Source: JBMYTN01 sp049604415
Lineage (GTDB): Bacteria; Pseudomonadota; Alphaproteobacteria; Rhodospirillales; Rhodospirillaceae
Direction of reading: 5' to 3'
Assembly (NCBI GenBank): GCA_049604415.1
Contig: JBMYTN010000073.1
Coordinates: 1-15,100, forward strand
Length of the DNA stretch: 15,100 nt
The notes beneath the pieces are model-generated. The model was not told the origin of the DNA and did not search any database. It saw nothing but the letters and a program-made list of their open reading frames with translations. Of the stretch, positions 7,591 through 14,208 are shown in pieces; within the stretch, counting starts at the first letter, position 1; every line of letters starts with the position of its first letter. The position numbers were made by a program, and so were the translations under genes.

Positions 7591-8436
7591 ATGGCGTCCA
7601 TCGGGCCGATCACACTTTTCCGGGAAAAGACCTCCGTTCACCAATTCGGCGACGCCGCCGTTGGCATGGAACAGGAGACCTCTTTTGTGATCCGGTCAAA
7701 CCGGATCATTCTGGAGCTTGGGGCCTCGCACCGGACCCAACAGGCGGTGATCCGTGGTCAAAACATCCCGTCAACTTTGCGCCTGGCGGCCATGGTGGTC
7801 GACCGGTTTTTGCGGGATTCCCAAGTGTTTTCTGGCCAGTCCGCCGTGGATTGGGAGGAGCTTTGGTCGCGCAAAATCTCCGACCATGAACGCCATTTCA
7901 TGAATGAGTCCTGGGTGTCGATCCATGTGGATGGCAATACCCTGTTCCAGACCGAGGGCTCGGAGGCCATCGACTATATCGAACAGGTCGCCATGGGCGA
8001 GGATCTGACCGACGACATTATCAAAGACGCCACGCGGATGATGTTTGGCTCCCTAGAGGACGCGGTGGTCCAGCATGAGAGCCAGACCGCCGTGGTGTTC
8101 ACGCCGTTTTCCAACCATTTGCGCGCTGCCGTGCTGGAACGGCGTGGCGGGCGCACCGGGTCGTTTTCGGTCTCCGCGTTCCACCAGCCCGATTACAAGG
8201 TCCGGCTGGGCTCCTTCATTGCCTTTGTGGCCGATCTGGTCGAGGCGGTGTTCCTAAAGGACTTTTTGGACCGGGTCCGGCAGATGATGGAAGAAAACAA
8301 TCTGCGCACCCCGCCGGTGCCCCATGACCAATTGGCCTCCAATCTGAACCGCAAGCGGCAATGCGCCCAATACGTCACCGCCTTTGAGCGCGCCAACAAA
8401 GTGCAATACCGCCCGGAACGCCCGGAAATTGGCTAA
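7591..8436 (+). CDS. Unrecognised 281-residue protein
   Basis: I do not recognise this family. The product is soluble and mixed alpha/beta, with no signal peptide, membrane segment, cysteine cluster or nucleotide-binding motif. Segments such as SIHVDGNTLFQTEGSEAIDYIEQVA and DDIIKDATRMMFGSLEDAVVQHES look like ordinary folded domains, and the C-terminal 40 residues are basic and polar. Start choice is uncertain: ATG 7591 has only a distant GGGAG, and a later ATG at 7666 (MEQETSF) would remove 25 residues. Codon use matches neighbouring genes, so it is probably native and expressed. It is followed by the methyltransferase after 12 bp, so a shared operon is likely. Confidence 0.72.
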   Translation: MASIGPITLFREKTSVHQFGDAAVGMEQETSFVIRSNRIILELGASHRTQQAVIRGQNIPSTLRLAAMVVDRFLRDSQVFSGQSAVDWEELWSRKISDHERHFMNESWVSIHVDGNTLFQTEGSEAIDYIEQVAMGEDLTDDIIKDATRMMFGSLEDAVVQHESQTAVVFTPFSNHLRAAVLERRGGRTGSFSVSAFHQPDYKVRLGSFIAFVADLVEAVFLKDFLDRVRQMMEENNLRTPPVPHDQLASNLNRKRQCAQYVTAFERANKVQYRPERPEIG

Positions 8437-8442
8437 GGAGGT
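8435..8442 (+). promoter_or_regulatory. Strong ribosome-binding site overlapping the upstream stop
   Basis: AAGGAGGT lies at 8435-8442 and overlaps the TAA stop (8434-8436) of the preceding gene, with the methyltransferase ATG at 8449. It fixes that start and implies translational coupling within a two-gene operon. Confidence 0.85.
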
Positions 8443-8448
8443 CTCCGC

Positions 8449-9213
8449 ATGACCGCCGACCCCGTTGCTCCGCTGCCTGATCCGATCCCCGATGCCGAAA
8501 CCCTGCCCGGTCTGCCCCGGATCCGCAATGGGACCATGCTGACCGAGACCATCGCCTTTGACGGCAAGGCGGTGCTGGATGTGGGCTCCGGCGATGGCCG
8601 CTTGGCCCGGCTGATGGCCAAGGCCGGGGCGCGGGTGGTGCTGGGTCTGGAGGTCGAGGATCGGCAATTGGCCCATGCCCTGGCCGGACCGCCAACGCCG
8701 GGGGTCGCCTTCCTGAAATGTGGCGGTGAAGTCCTGCCGCTGCCCGACCAGTCCGCAGATGTCATCGTCTATTTCAACAGCCTGCATCACTTGCCCGGCG
8801 TTCCGGCGATGCAGGCCGCCATGGCCGAAGCCGCCCGGGTGCTGACCCCCGGCGGGTTGCTCTATATGGCCGAACCAATCGCGGCGGGTGGCTTTTTCGC
8901 CCTGACCAAGCTGGTCGATGACGAGACCGTGGTCCGTGCCCAGGCCTATGGGGTGTTGCTGAACCTGGCGTCGGGCTCTCTGCCGCTCAGCCTGGTGCAG
9001 GAAACGCTCTACACCAATACCCTGAAGGAACCGAGTTTTGCCCTGCTCAAAACCCGGATGACCTCCATCAGCCCGGCCCGGGATGCGGCTTTCAGCGCGG
9101 CGGAACCCGAGCTGGCGGCGCTGTTTGTCAGCCAGGGCATCGCGGTGGCCGAGGAGCCGGAGGCACGGCTGTTTGAACAGCCCATGCGGATGATGCTGTT
9201 CCGCAAGGATTAG
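8449..9213 (+). CDS. Class I SAM-dependent methyltransferase
   Basis: The product has 254 residues. KAVLDVGSGDGRLARLMAKAG (about 40-60) is the glycine-rich motif I that holds S-adenosylmethionine, followed by VLGLEVE, whose acidic residue would bind the ribose. LPLPDQSADVIVYFNSLHHLP is motif IV and RVLTPGGLLYMAEP motifs V-VI, the plan of the UbiE/Methyltransf_11 group. The C-terminal part carries the substrate site, which gives no clear hint. The substrate is unknown; quinone, lipid or small-molecule methylation are all possible. It is cotranscribed with the unrecognised gene upstream. cas9 starts 81 bp downstream with its own putative promoter. Confidence 0.88.
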   Translation: MTADPVAPLPDPIPDAETLPGLPRIRNGTMLTETIAFDGKAVLDVGSGDGRLARLMAKAGARVVLGLEVEDRQLAHALAGPPTPGVAFLKCGGEVLPLPDQSADVIVYFNSLHHLPGVPAMQAAMAEAARVLTPGGLLYMAEPIAAGGFFALTKLVDDETVVRAQAYGVLLNLASGSLPLSLVQETLYTNTLKEPSFALLKTRMTSISPARDAAFSAAEPELAALFVSQGIAVAEEPEARLFEQPMRMMLFRKD

Positions 9214-9240
9214 AACAACTGCGCGCATTGGCGTCCCCTC

Positions 9241-9268
9241 TTGCCCTTGGGGTGCGTTACACCATATC
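9241..9268 (+). promoter_or_regulatory. Putative cas9 promoter
   Basis: TTGCCC (9241-9246) and CATATC (9263-9268) are separated by 16 bp, and a start near 9275 would give a leader of about 20 bases before the ATG at 9295. Both boxes are partial matches. The placement inside the longest open frame is one reason to reject the TTG at 9241 as the start codon. Confidence 0.4.
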
Positions 9269-9294
9269 CTCACGTCAACGGTGATGATCTTGAT

Positions 9295-12200
9295 ATGAGT
9301 GTATCCCCCATGGCGTCCACAAGCTCCCCGTCCACTCCGCCCCCCCGGCCCGCTTGGTTGCTGGGTCTGGATATGGGCACCGACAGCATTGGCTGGGCGG
9401 TGTTCCAATGCACCGAGACTGGAGCGCCCGCGCCTTTAAAGCTGCTTGATGGCGGGGTCAGACTGTTTGACAGCGGCCGAGACCCGAAAAAGCACACCTC
9501 CCGCCGCAAGGACCAGGGCGAAAAGCGCCGGGCCCGCCGCCGCCCCCGGGCCTGGAAATGGCGCCGCAGCCAGCTGGAAACCTTGCTGCAGGCCCAGGGC
9601 ATTGCCGCCCCACCGCAAACCTTGCGGCAACAGGCCTATGGCTTGCGCGCCAAGGGGCTGGAGCAGGCCCTGAGCGGCAAGGAGCTTTGGGTCGTGCTGT
9701 TGCATTTGGCCAAGCATCGCGGCTTTCGCTCCAACGCTTTGGAGGCCGCCGAGGCGCAAGAGCCGACCAAGAAAGGCAACGACAAAGGCAAAGGCAAAAC
9801 CAAAAGCGCCGACAAGGCTGCCAAGACGGATAACGACGAGGATACCGGCTTTTGGAGCGCCAAGGAGACCACCCTGCGGGAGCGGATGGTTCTGGCGCAA
9901 AAGCCCTCGGTCGGGGCGCTGTTGGCTGCCGATATTGCCGCCCAGCGCCCGGTGCGGATGCGCTACAACAAGATCGCCGGATCGGAGAAAACCGCACCGG
10001 AGGACAGCCAGCCACCGCCGGATGTTGCCGCCCCGACCCGGGCCTTGATTGCCGAGGAGTTTGACCTGCTCCGCGCCCGGCAGGAACAGGTCTTTCCGGG
10101 CCTGGATTGGGCGGCCATCGAGGATTTGATCCTGGACCAGCGGCCCTTGCGCGACCCGGAAATTGGCCGCTGCCGGTTCTTTCCCGATGAGGAGCGAATG
10201 CTGCGCGCCATGCCCAGCGCCCGGCGCTATATCATCCGCCAAGCCTTGGCCAATCTGCGCTTTGAGCCCCCGGCGGGGGTCGCCAAGGAAGGTGCAGAAG
10301 GGCTCGATCCAGAGCAATGGGCCATAGCGGAGGACATGCTGGGCAACCAGGAGCGGGTCGCCACCGCCGCGCTGCGCAAAGCAATGGGCATCAAGCGCGG
10401 GCAGTTTTTCACCCTTGAGGCCAAGGGCAAATCCGGCAAACGCCAGGCGAAGTTTTTGGAGGGCGATGTGACCAGCGCCCTGCTCGGCCCGTTGATCCCG
10501 GGCTGGGCGGCGATGTCCCTGGAGGATCAAGACAGCCTGTTCCTGGCGCTGTGGGCACACCGGCGCAGCGGGCGGGGTCTGGCCGACTATATCCGCGATC
10601 CGACCGGCCCTTTAGCGATCACGTGCGCCCAGCGGGTGGCTGCCCTGTGCGATGGAATCCGGTTCGCGCTGCCCACTGGACGGCTGAATATTGGTCTGAC
10701 GGCGGCACGCAGGATCGGTGCCGCCTGTCAGCCCGGCGTAAAAGCCCATGAGGCCGAGGAAGAGGTCACCGGCAAAAAGCATCAGCAAGAAACCCCTACG
10801 GAACGGCTCGACCGGCTGCCTTATTATGGCGTGCTGCTGACCGGATCCTGTGTCGGCGGCCTGGGTGGCACGGACGCGGAACGCAAAGCCGCTGAGACGG
10901 ATTTTGGCTTGGCGGAACGGATCTATGGCCGCCTGCCCAATGTCTCGGTCCATATCGCGTTGAACGAGGTCGCCAAGCTGGTCAACGCCCTGCTGCACCG
11001 CCATGGCCCGAAACTGCGCCGGGTGGTGATCGAAACCACCCGCCAACTCAAGGCCGGGGCAGAAAAGCGTAAGGAGTTGATCGCCGAGCAAGCGGAGCGG
11101 GAACGTTGGAACATCGCCACGGATATGGAGCTGCGCCAACAGGGCAGCGGCATGTGGATGCAAGATGCCCGGGAACGCCGCCTGCGCTATCGGCTGTTCC
11201 TGCGCCAGAAAAAAGTCTGCCCCTATAGCGGCGAACGCATCCAGCTCTCAGACCTGCTGACGGCTGCCTATGAGGTCGATCATGTCATCCCGTTGGGTAA
11301 GGGTGGTCGGGACACCCTGTCGAACAAGGTGATTTGTGTTGCCGGGAGCAATAAAGCCAAAGGCGACCAAACACCCTGGCAGGCCTTCCACCGCAAAACC
11401 GTCAAGGACGGCATGGACTGGCTGGTCTGGCGGGACAAGTTTCTGGCGGATTTGGATGACGACACCCGGGAGGCCCTGGGGTGGCGCTTTGAAGAAAACG
11501 TCCACATGCGTCTTGCCGCCAAGAAGGCGGGCCTCCAGTCCGATGACCAAGGCGACACGGGCTTCCTGGAACGGCAAGTCAATGACACCGGCCATATTGC
11601 CCGTCTGGCCATGCACTATATCTGGCATGTGGCGTGGGAAGTCGAAGGCAAGCCCGTTGCGGCCAATACCGGTGCGCTGACCGGCTACTTGCGGCGGGCC
11701 TGGGAGATCGCCCCACCACTGGAAGAGGATCTCCGCGACCTGCTCAGCCCGCAGGCCTTCCACGACCCGGAGGTGGCACGCACGGAAGTCCTGCGCTTGC
11801 GGGAGGATAAGAAAAACTATGCCGCTAAGCTGATGCTCAGCCGGGTTGATGGCATGACCAAACTGTTGGTCGACAAAACCTGGGTCAAAGATCCGTCTTT
11901 GCCACTGCTGCTGCGGGAAATTCAAAAGAGCCTTAGCGGTCAGGGCAAGGACCGCGCCGACCATCGCCATCATTTCCTGGATGCGGCAGTGAATGCAGCG
12001 ACGACCGACAGTCTGATCAACATCTTGACCAGGCTGCACAAGGAGCGCTCCGAGCAAAGCCTGCGCAGCGCCGGATCTGCAGAAGACCGCGCCAAAGTGA
12101 TCGGTCAGCGCGCTGGTCAAAGTCTGCCCGATCCATCCGAATTGGGCCTCCCGGCACCCTTTGACGGCTTTACCGATCAGGTCCTGAAGCATTGGTCAAA

Positions 12201-13068
12201 GATCTGGCCTTCCCTGCGTCCGGCGCATCGGACCGGGGGCGAATTGCATAAGGAAACGGTCTATGGCGTCCGTCCGGTCGCGCAGCCGGATGGCGCAGAG
12301 GATAATGTTGGGCATAACACGCCACCGCTGATCCGACTGACCCAGCGGGTGGCGGTGGAGCGGTTGTTCCTGTCCGATCAAGGCAAGCCGCTGCCGGAGG
12401 CCAAACTTCAGGAGGTGATTGATGGCTTCGCCTCGGAGCGGATGCGTCAACGGTTCAAGCATTTGCTGGCAGAACGCCGACGGGAGCATCCGGACGAAGC
12501 CCTGTCCCTGGCCTGCTTGGCGGTGGCTCGGGACCGACATTTCGGACCGCGCGGCATGACCGGCAACACCCTGCTGCAGTCGAAGGTTCACGATCCGCTG
12601 TCACCAAGATCGACCATTGTCACGCCCTTTCGCGACAATGCCCGCGCCGCAGTGATGACCGGGGGCAATGCGATCTATCGGATCTATGCGGTCCAACAGA
12701 AGAACGGCAAGGAGAAGTGGGATCACGAGGTGATTAGCACCTTCCGCGCTGCCTCCGGTGCCCCGAAGCCAGACCCGGAACGGGGTCGCTGGATCATGGA
12801 TTTGCGCAAGGGCGATCTGGTGTTTTTGCCCGAAGCCCAGCCGGAACCATTCTTTTGGATCAAGCAGATGATCCAAGATGGCCGGTTATTGCTCTGGCCC
12901 CTACGGATGGCCACAGGGGAGCGTCATGCCCTAAGCGCCCAATTGCGGATTAAAGGTTTTAATCTTCAGGAAGACCAGGGGATGGTTCTGTCCAGCGCCG
13001 ATGCACTGCGCAAACAAGCCCTGCGCCCGGCAACGATCTCGATCCTGGGCCGGATCCGGGTGAAGTAG
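9295..13068 (+). CDS. cas9: Cas9 RNA-guided endonuclease, II-C-like
   Basis: The product has 1257 residues from ATG 9295; ATG 9310 is also possible. RuvC-I is WLLGLDMGTDSIGWAVF with Asp26. An Arg-rich bridge helix lies at about 63-94. RuvC-II is RRVVIETTRQ with Glu580. The HNH domain has YEVDHVIPLG with His663, then LSNKV and AGSNKAKGD with Asn677 and Asn686. RuvC-III is DHRHHFLDAAVN with His893 and Asp896. All residues needed to cut both strands are present. HLAKHRGF (137-144) is a conserved Cas9 motif; after it comes a Lys/Gly/Asp-rich low-complexity insertion (about 150-184). The C-terminal part (HRTGGELHKETVYG, then RKGDLVFL) resembles II-C PAM-interacting regions. It is longer than most II-C enzymes, and cas1, cas2 and csn2 do not follow. 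Confidence 0.97.
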   Translation: MSVSPMASTSSPSTPPPRPAWLLGLDMGTDSIGWAVFQCTETGAPAPLKLLDGGVRLFDSGRDPKKHTSRRKDQGEKRRARRRPRAWKWRRSQLETLLQAQGIAAPPQTLRQQAYGLRAKGLEQALSGKELWVVLLHLAKHRGFRSNALEAAEAQEPTKKGNDKGKGKTKSADKAAKTDNDEDTGFWSAKETTLRERMVLAQKPSVGALLAADIAAQRPVRMRYNKIAGSEKTAPEDSQPPPDVAAPTRALIAEEFDLLRARQEQVFPGLDWAAIEDLILDQRPLRDPEIGRCRFFPDEERMLRAMPSARRYIIRQALANLRFEPPAGVAKEGAEGLDPEQWAIAEDMLGNQERVATAALRKAMGIKRGQFFTLEAKGKSGKRQAKFLEGDVTSALLGPLIPGWAAMSLEDQDSLFLALWAHRRSGRGLADYIRDPTGPLAITCAQRVAALCDGIRFALPTGRLNIGLTAARRIGAACQPGVKAHEAEEEVTGKKHQQETPTERLDRLPYYGVLLTGSCVGGLGGTDAERKAAETDFGLAERIYGRLPNVSVHIALNEVAKLVNALLHRHGPKLRRVVIETTRQLKAGAEKRKELIAEQAERERWNIATDMELRQQGSGMWMQDARERRLRYRLFLRQKKVCPYSGERIQLSDLLTAAYEVDHVIPLGKGGRDTLSNKVICVAGSNKAKGDQTPWQAFHRKTVKDGMDWLVWRDKFLADLDDDTREALGWRFEENVHMRLAAKKAGLQSDDQGDTGFLERQVNDTGHIARLAMHYIWHVAWEVEGKPVAANTGALTGYLRRAWEIAPPLEEDLRDLLSPQAFHDPEVARTEVLRLREDKKNYAAKLMLSRVDGMTKLLVDKTWVKDPSLPLLLREIQKSLSGQGKDRADHRHHFLDAAVNAATTDSLINILTRLHKERSEQSLRSAGSAEDRAKVIGQRAGQSLPDPSELGLPAPFDGFTDQVLKHWSKIWPSLRPAHRTGGELHKETVYGVRPVAQPDGAEDNVGHNTPPLIRLTQRVAVERLFLSDQGKPLPEAKLQEVIDGFASERMRQRFKHLLAERRREHPDEALSLACLAVARDRHFGPRGMTGNTLLQSKVHDPLSPRSTIVTPFRDNARAAVMTGGNAIYRIYAVQQKNGKEKWDHEVISTFRAASGAPKPDPERGRWIMDLRKGDLVFLPEAQPEPFFWIKQMIQDGRLLLWPLRMATGERHALSAQLRIKGFNLQEDQGMVLSSADALRKQALRPATISILGRIRVK

Positions 13069-13146
13069 GAAATGTTCTGCAGACATAGACGACCACTCAT
13101 TCAAAATTTATATTGTTAAAATCAAGGGAGAAATGTCATCCCTGTA

Positions 13147-13182
13147 GTTCCATGGCCTCGCCCCACGCGGTCGTGTTGGAAC
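13147..13182. repeat. Anti-repeat, 36-bp copy related to the CRISPR repeat
   Basis: On the plus strand these 36 bases match the array repeat at 29 positions. Bases 1-24 differ only at position 12; bases 25-36 differ at 25, 27, 30, 32, 35 and 36. All seven changes are transitions. It stands alone, 1.5 kb from the array and 78 bp after the cas9 stop, the typical position and form of a tracrRNA anti-repeat. The ends have become complementary to each other (GTTCCA at 13147-13152, TGGAAC at 13177-13182), which the array repeat does not show. Confidence 0.92.
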
Positions 13183-13185
13183 CAA

Positions 13186-13219
13186 TGCCGGAGCAGACCA
13201 TAAAAATTCTGCTCCGGCA
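13186..13219. other. 12-bp perfect hairpin beside the anti-repeat
   Basis: TGCCGGAGCAGA (13186-13197) pairs with TCTGCTCCGGCA (13208-13219) around a ten-base AT-rich loop. It is GC-rich in an otherwise AT-rich patch and begins four bases after the anti-repeat. No T-run follows on either strand, so it is not a standard terminator. It would lie 5' of the anti-repeat in a minus-strand tracrRNA, or form the first tail hairpin of a plus-strand one. Confidence 0.8.
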
Positions 13220-13230
13220 CCCTTGAGTAA

Positions 13231-13290
13231 TTTATGCACGCATAGAGATTTATTAGATCAATTGACACTTCTCATATTTTACGGCATACA
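13231..13290. promoter_or_regulatory. Putative divergent promoters with abutting -35 boxes
   Basis: Rightward, TTGACA (13262-13267, exact consensus) is 17 bp before CATACA (13285-13290). Leftward, TTGATC (complement of 13256-13261) is 19 bp before CATAAA (complement of 13231-13236). The two -35 boxes meet in the palindrome TCAATTGA (13258-13265). The rightward one would drive the small membrane-protein gene and the leftward one the tracrRNA. The -10 boxes are only partial matches. Confidence 0.45.
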
Positions 13291-13304
13291 GGGATGACAT
13301 TTTA

Positions 13305-13321
13305 TAGGAGGCCAACCTATG
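13305..13321 (+). promoter_or_regulatory. Ribosome-binding site in a small hairpin
   Basis: TAGGAGG (13305-13311) is a strong Shine-Dalgarno sequence seven bases before the ATG at 13319. ATAGG (13304-13308) can pair with CCTAT (13316-13320), putting part of the site and two bases of the start codon into a five-pair stem. This fixes the start and hints at controlled translation. Confidence 0.65.
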
Positions 13322-13525
13322 CTGCTCCCCGAACCAACCGATATCTCATCAAAAACCAAATCACTGAACACTAGAAAACCTCCATTCTATAGCCTAAGAA
13401 AACCATTGTATGTCTTATGCATAACAGCAATATTGACTCTCACTGGCGTTCAGATCCTTAAGTACTCCAACATTACTTTAGAAGCAAATATTAGAGTTTC
13501 ACTATTTTCAGAGAATACAGAATAA
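13319..13525 (+). CDS. Small single-pass membrane protein, unrecognised
   Basis: The product has 68 residues and I do not recognise it. Residues 1-28 are polar and basic (KTKSLNTRKPPFYSLRK), then a hydrophobic helix follows at about 29-48 (PLYVLCITAILTLTGVQILK), then a polar tail ending SLFSENTE. By the positive-inside rule the N-terminus would be cytoplasmic and the tail periplasmic. The start has a strong ribosome-binding site and an upstream TTGACA, so it is probably a real gene despite its size. Hand count over 13321-13500 gives about 38% G+C, far below neighbouring genes, which suggests acquisition by transfer. It sits between the tracrRNA locus and the TetR gene, where cas1 would often be. 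It could be a toxin-like peptide, an accessory factor or unrelated. Confidence 0.65.
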   Translation: MLLPEPTDISSKTKSLNTRKPPFYSLRKPLYVLCITAILTLTGVQILKYSNITLEANIRVSLFSENTE

Positions 13526-13540
13526 TCTTATTTAAATCAA

Positions 13541-14134
13541 TTACCGAACAATCACTCCCCTTAGCAATAGCCTTATCGCTGCCTCATAGGCCTCCCGATC
13601 CTCGCCTTGGGCAATGGCGAAGGCCGCCCGGTCAAAGGCCGCTGCCAGCAGATCAGCCAAGGGCTCGATTTCAGCATCAGACAATCGACCGTCAGCCGCT
13701 ACGGCCTGCAAGCCTTCCACCAAGGTCGCCGTTCCGGTGTCCTGATCAATGGCCGCCATGACGTCCGGACCTAACACTGCAGGCCCCTCCTGCAACAGGA
13801 TCTCCACCCGCCCAGGGACTGCCATGGCGGAGAAATAGGCCCGGGCTCCGGCCATGAAGGCCTCCAAAGGCGGCAGGTCCGCCAAAGCTGCTTGGCTGAT
13901 CGCCGCCGCAACCGCTTCGGCCTCTTGGCGCACCAGGGCTTCCATGACAGCGGCCTTGTCGGCGAAGTGGTGATAGAGCGCCCCTCGGGTCACCTCTGCC
14001 GCCCGGACAATCTCCGGGGTGCTGGTCTCCGCATAGCCCTTGGCAATGATCAATCTCCGCGCCGCCGCCAAAAGCGCGGTCCGGGTTTCCGCGCGGCGTT
14101 GAGATTGGGTCCGGCGCGTTTTTTCTTCTTGCAT
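13541..14134 (-). CDS. TetR-family transcriptional repressor
   Basis: The product has 197 residues from the ATG at 14134. An upstream in-frame ATG at 14164 is rejected because it would place an operator palindrome inside the coding region. The N-terminal helix-turn-helix is clear: ALLAAARRLIIAKGYAETSTPEIVRAAEVTRGALYHHFADKAAVMEALV (about 20-68), with the TRGALYHHF recognition segment of TetR proteins. The rest is the helical ligand-binding and dimer domain (ending RLLLRGVIVR). It is divergent from the VOC gene and probably represses that gene and itself through the two palindromes between them, releasing DNA when an unknown small molecule binds. GC content is like the core genes. Confidence 0.93.
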   Translation of the reverse strand: MQEEKTRRTQSQRRAETRTALLAAARRLIIAKGYAETSTPEIVRAAEVTRGALYHHFADKAAVMEALVRQEAEAVAAAISQAALADLPPLEAFMAGARAYFSAMAVPGRVEILLQEGPAVLGPDVMAAIDQDTGTATLVEGLQAVAADGRLSDAEIEPLADLLAAAFDRAAFAIAQGEDREAYEAAIRLLLRGVIVR

Positions 14135-14151
14135 ACATACAGCCTGTTTGT
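14135..14151. promoter_or_regulatory. TetR operator candidate, site 1
   Basis: ACATACAG-C-CTGTTTGT is a 17-bp near-palindrome with one mismatched pair. It sits immediately upstream of the TetR start codon, so binding there would block the regulator's own transcription or initiation. Confidence 0.75.
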
Positions 14152-14164
14152 TAATTGCATTCAT

Positions 14165-14181
14165 ACAAACAGACTGTATGT
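14165..14181. promoter_or_regulatory. TetR operator candidate, site 2
   Basis: ACAAACAG-A-CTGTATGT is the reverse complement of site 1 except at the central base. Centre-to-centre distance from site 1 is 30 bp, close to three helical turns, so two dimers could bind the same DNA face. It lies 27 bp before the VOC start and would cover that gene's promoter. Confidence 0.75.
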
Positions 14182-14208
14182 AACTTTGGCTCGGAAGGAA
14201 ACCCCGCG

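Larger units (their letters stand above)
13118..13224 (-). ncRNA. Predicted tracrRNA (minus strand preferred)
   Basis: The minus strand here contains a sequence complementary to the first 24 bases of the CRISPR repeat with one mismatch (repeat base 12). This would give an 11-bp lower stem, a C/A mismatch and a 12-bp upper stem with a plus-strand crRNA. After the anti-repeat comes TACAGGGATGACATTT, a weak AGGGA/TCCCT hairpin and TTGATTTT, a possible nexus and 3' end. The 5' end near 13224 is inferred from CATAAA (complement of 13231-13236). Both ends are estimates. It would guide Cas9 and crRNA processing with RNase III. The opposite orientation is also possible: on the plus strand an extended -10 (TG-T-TAAAAT, 13114-13122) precedes the anti-repeat and a strong hairpin follows it. 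Confidence 0.6.
13131..13302. repeat. 16-bp perfect inverted repeat bracketing the anti-repeat
   Basis: AAATGTCATCCCTGTA (13131-13146) and TACAGGGATGACATTT (13287-13302) are perfect inverted copies, 140 bp apart. The left arm touches the first base of the anti-repeat; the right arm ends three bases before the ribosome-binding site of the small membrane-protein gene. No target-site duplication is seen outside the arms. The arms could be paired operators, a long-range RNA stem, or ends of a small mobile element. Confidence 0.85.

Noticed and set aside
9241..9294. Longer N-terminus of cas9 from TTG 9241
   Set aside because: The added 18 residues have no Cas9 resemblance, the stretch contains the putative promoter, and ATG 9295 places RuvC-I at a normal distance.
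13186..13219. Hairpin after cas9 as the cas9 terminator
   Set aside because: The stem is strong, but no T-run follows it on the plus strand.
13131..13302. Miniature transposable element carrying the anti-repeat
   Set aside because: The 16-bp terminal inverted repeats fit, but no target-site duplication is visible and no second copy occurs in the window; kept only as an alternative.
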